Of a DNA stretch of 13,150 bases, positions 12,370 through 13,150 are shown in pieces. This stretch comes from JAIXRY01 sp964444515 (GTDB lineage: Bacteria > Patescibacteriota > Minisyncoccia > Phycocordibacterales > UBA9973), in the NCBI GenBank assembly GCA_964444515.1, contig CAYUGY010000019.1:1-13150 (forward strand), read 5' to 3'. Below the pieces are notes generated by a model. That model saw only the letters and a list, made by a program, of their open reading frames with translations. It did no database searches and was not told where the DNA came from. Each line of letters opens with the position of its first letter. Position 1 is the first letter of the stretch. A program made the position numbers and the translations under genes.

Positions 12370-13150
12370 ATGGCAAAAGTAAAAAAAGTAAAAGCAGAAT
12401 TGGGTTCAGAAAGTGTTGCAGACACAATCAAATCAATTCAAACAAAATTAGGAGAAGGGGCAATTATGAAATTGGGCGATGCACCAAAGGTCAACTTGAG
12501 TGTGATTCCAACAGGTTCTATTGGACTTGATATCGCACTTGGTATCGGTGGTGTTCCACGTGGACGTATGATCGAAATCTTTGGACCAGAATCATCTGGT
12601 AAGACTACGCTTGCCTTGCACATTGTTGCAGAAGCACAAAAACTAGGTGGTATCTGTGCATACATTGACGCTGAACACGCAATGGATCCAGATTACGCAC
12701 AAAACCTTGGAGTAAACACAAAAGAACTGCTTATTTCTCAACCAGACACTGGAGAACAAGGGCTCGAAATTTGTGAGACATTGGTTCGCTCAGGTAAAAT
12801 TGATGTAATCGTTGTTGACTCTGTCGCAGCACTTACCCCAAAAGACGAAATTGAGGGAGATATGGGCGCATCTCATATGGGTAAACAAGCTCGTTTGATG
12901 TCACAAGCACTTCGTAAACTGACTGCAATCGTTGCTCGTTCAAACACTGTCGTTATCTTCATCAACCAAATCCGTATGCAAATCGGTGTGATGTTTGGTA
13001 ACCCAGAAACAACTCCAGGAGGAAAAGCATTGAAGTTCTACACTTCTATTCGTCTTGATATTCGACGTATTGCTCAAATCAAAAAAGGTGAAGAAGTTGT
13101 TGGTGCTCGAACTCGAGTGAAAGTCGTGAAGAATAAAGTCGCTTCCCCAT
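12370..13150 (+). CDS. recA: RecA recombinase, N-terminal 260 residues (cut by right edge)
   Basis: The DNA strand-exchange ATPase of homologous recombination, which also promotes LexA cleavage where that system exists. Visible residues cover most of the core: Walker A GPESSGKT (72-79), the catalytic Glu in DAEHAMD (E102), Walker B VIVVDSVAAL (146-155, D150), and the L2-region block INQIRMQIGVMFGNPETTPGG (first residue 198). This is followed by ALKFYTSIRLDIRRI, which matches bacterial RecA closely. L2 has Pro and Lys (TTPGGKALKFY) where E. coli has Thr and Asn. The ATG at 12370 gives a short N-terminal helix of normal RecA length (MAKVKKVKAELG). There is no Shine-Dalgarno site; it lies seven bases after the membrane-protein gene and is probably read from the ftsK promoter. 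The C-terminal part is outside the window. Confidence 0.98.
   Translation, partial: MAKVKKVKAELGSESVADTIKSIQTKLGEGAIMKLGDAPKVNLSVIPTGSIGLDIALGIGGVPRGRMIEIFGPESSGKTTLALHIVAEAQKLGGICAYIDAEHAMDPDYAQNLGVNTKELLISQPDTGEQGLEICETLVRSGKIDVIVVDSVAALTPKDEIEGDMGASHMGKQARLMSQALRKLTAIVARSNTVVIFINQIRMQIGVMFGNPETTPGGKALKFYTSIRLDIRRIAQIKKGEEVVGARTRVKVVKNKVASP

Overview
The window is an AT-rich bacterial segment that I attribute, as inference, to a Candidate Phyla Radiation (Patescibacteria/Parcubacteria-like) genome. The reasons are its compact gene layout, almost no Shine-Dalgarno sites, a large secreted Ser/Thr/Gly/Ala-rich protein with an N-terminal peptidoglycan-binding domain (a common CPR surface protein), a short FtsK, and a helical/winged-helix protein of a type I associate with CPR genomes. 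All nine complete genes end in TAA and read in the standard code. No IS element, CRISPR array, tRNA or rRNA is visible.

Left part (1-1785): the N-terminal part of a HAD-superfamily hydrolase runs off the left edge on the minus strand. Divergent from it is a 2H-phosphoesterase-like gene with its own terminator, followed by a class I SAM methyltransferase behind an extended -10 promoter.

Middle part (1778-4870, minus strand): a three-gene operon reads from an apparently leaderless extended -10 promoter. It encodes a Wzy_C/O-antigen-ligase-like polytopic membrane protein, a membrane-anchored TPR protein overlapping it by 11 bp, and a putative sugar O-methyltransferase. It ends in a 26-bp stem shared with the convergent methyltransferase. 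This looks like a surface-glycan or protein-glycosylation unit. It lies directly downstream of the 1097-residue secreted surface protein (4983-8276, minus), which could be a target.

Gap (8277-8923): this 647-bp stretch has no convincing gene but is densely structured. It carries a plus-strand promoter, a long hairpin, an H-type pseudoknot, a further hairpin, a 172-nt multibranched fold with an 18-bp perfect helix, and a strong terminator. The G-U wobble pairs are all on the plus strand, which favours an unrecognised structured RNA of about 520 nt transcribed divergently from the surface-protein gene. This is the most interesting feature of the window.

Right part (8924-13150): a helical/winged-helix protein (minus) is divergent from a plus-strand operon of ftsK, a small single-pass membrane protein with an Ig-like domain, and recA (cut by the right edge). 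FtsK and RecA act on chromosome segregation and recombination. The small protein between them has no known role.
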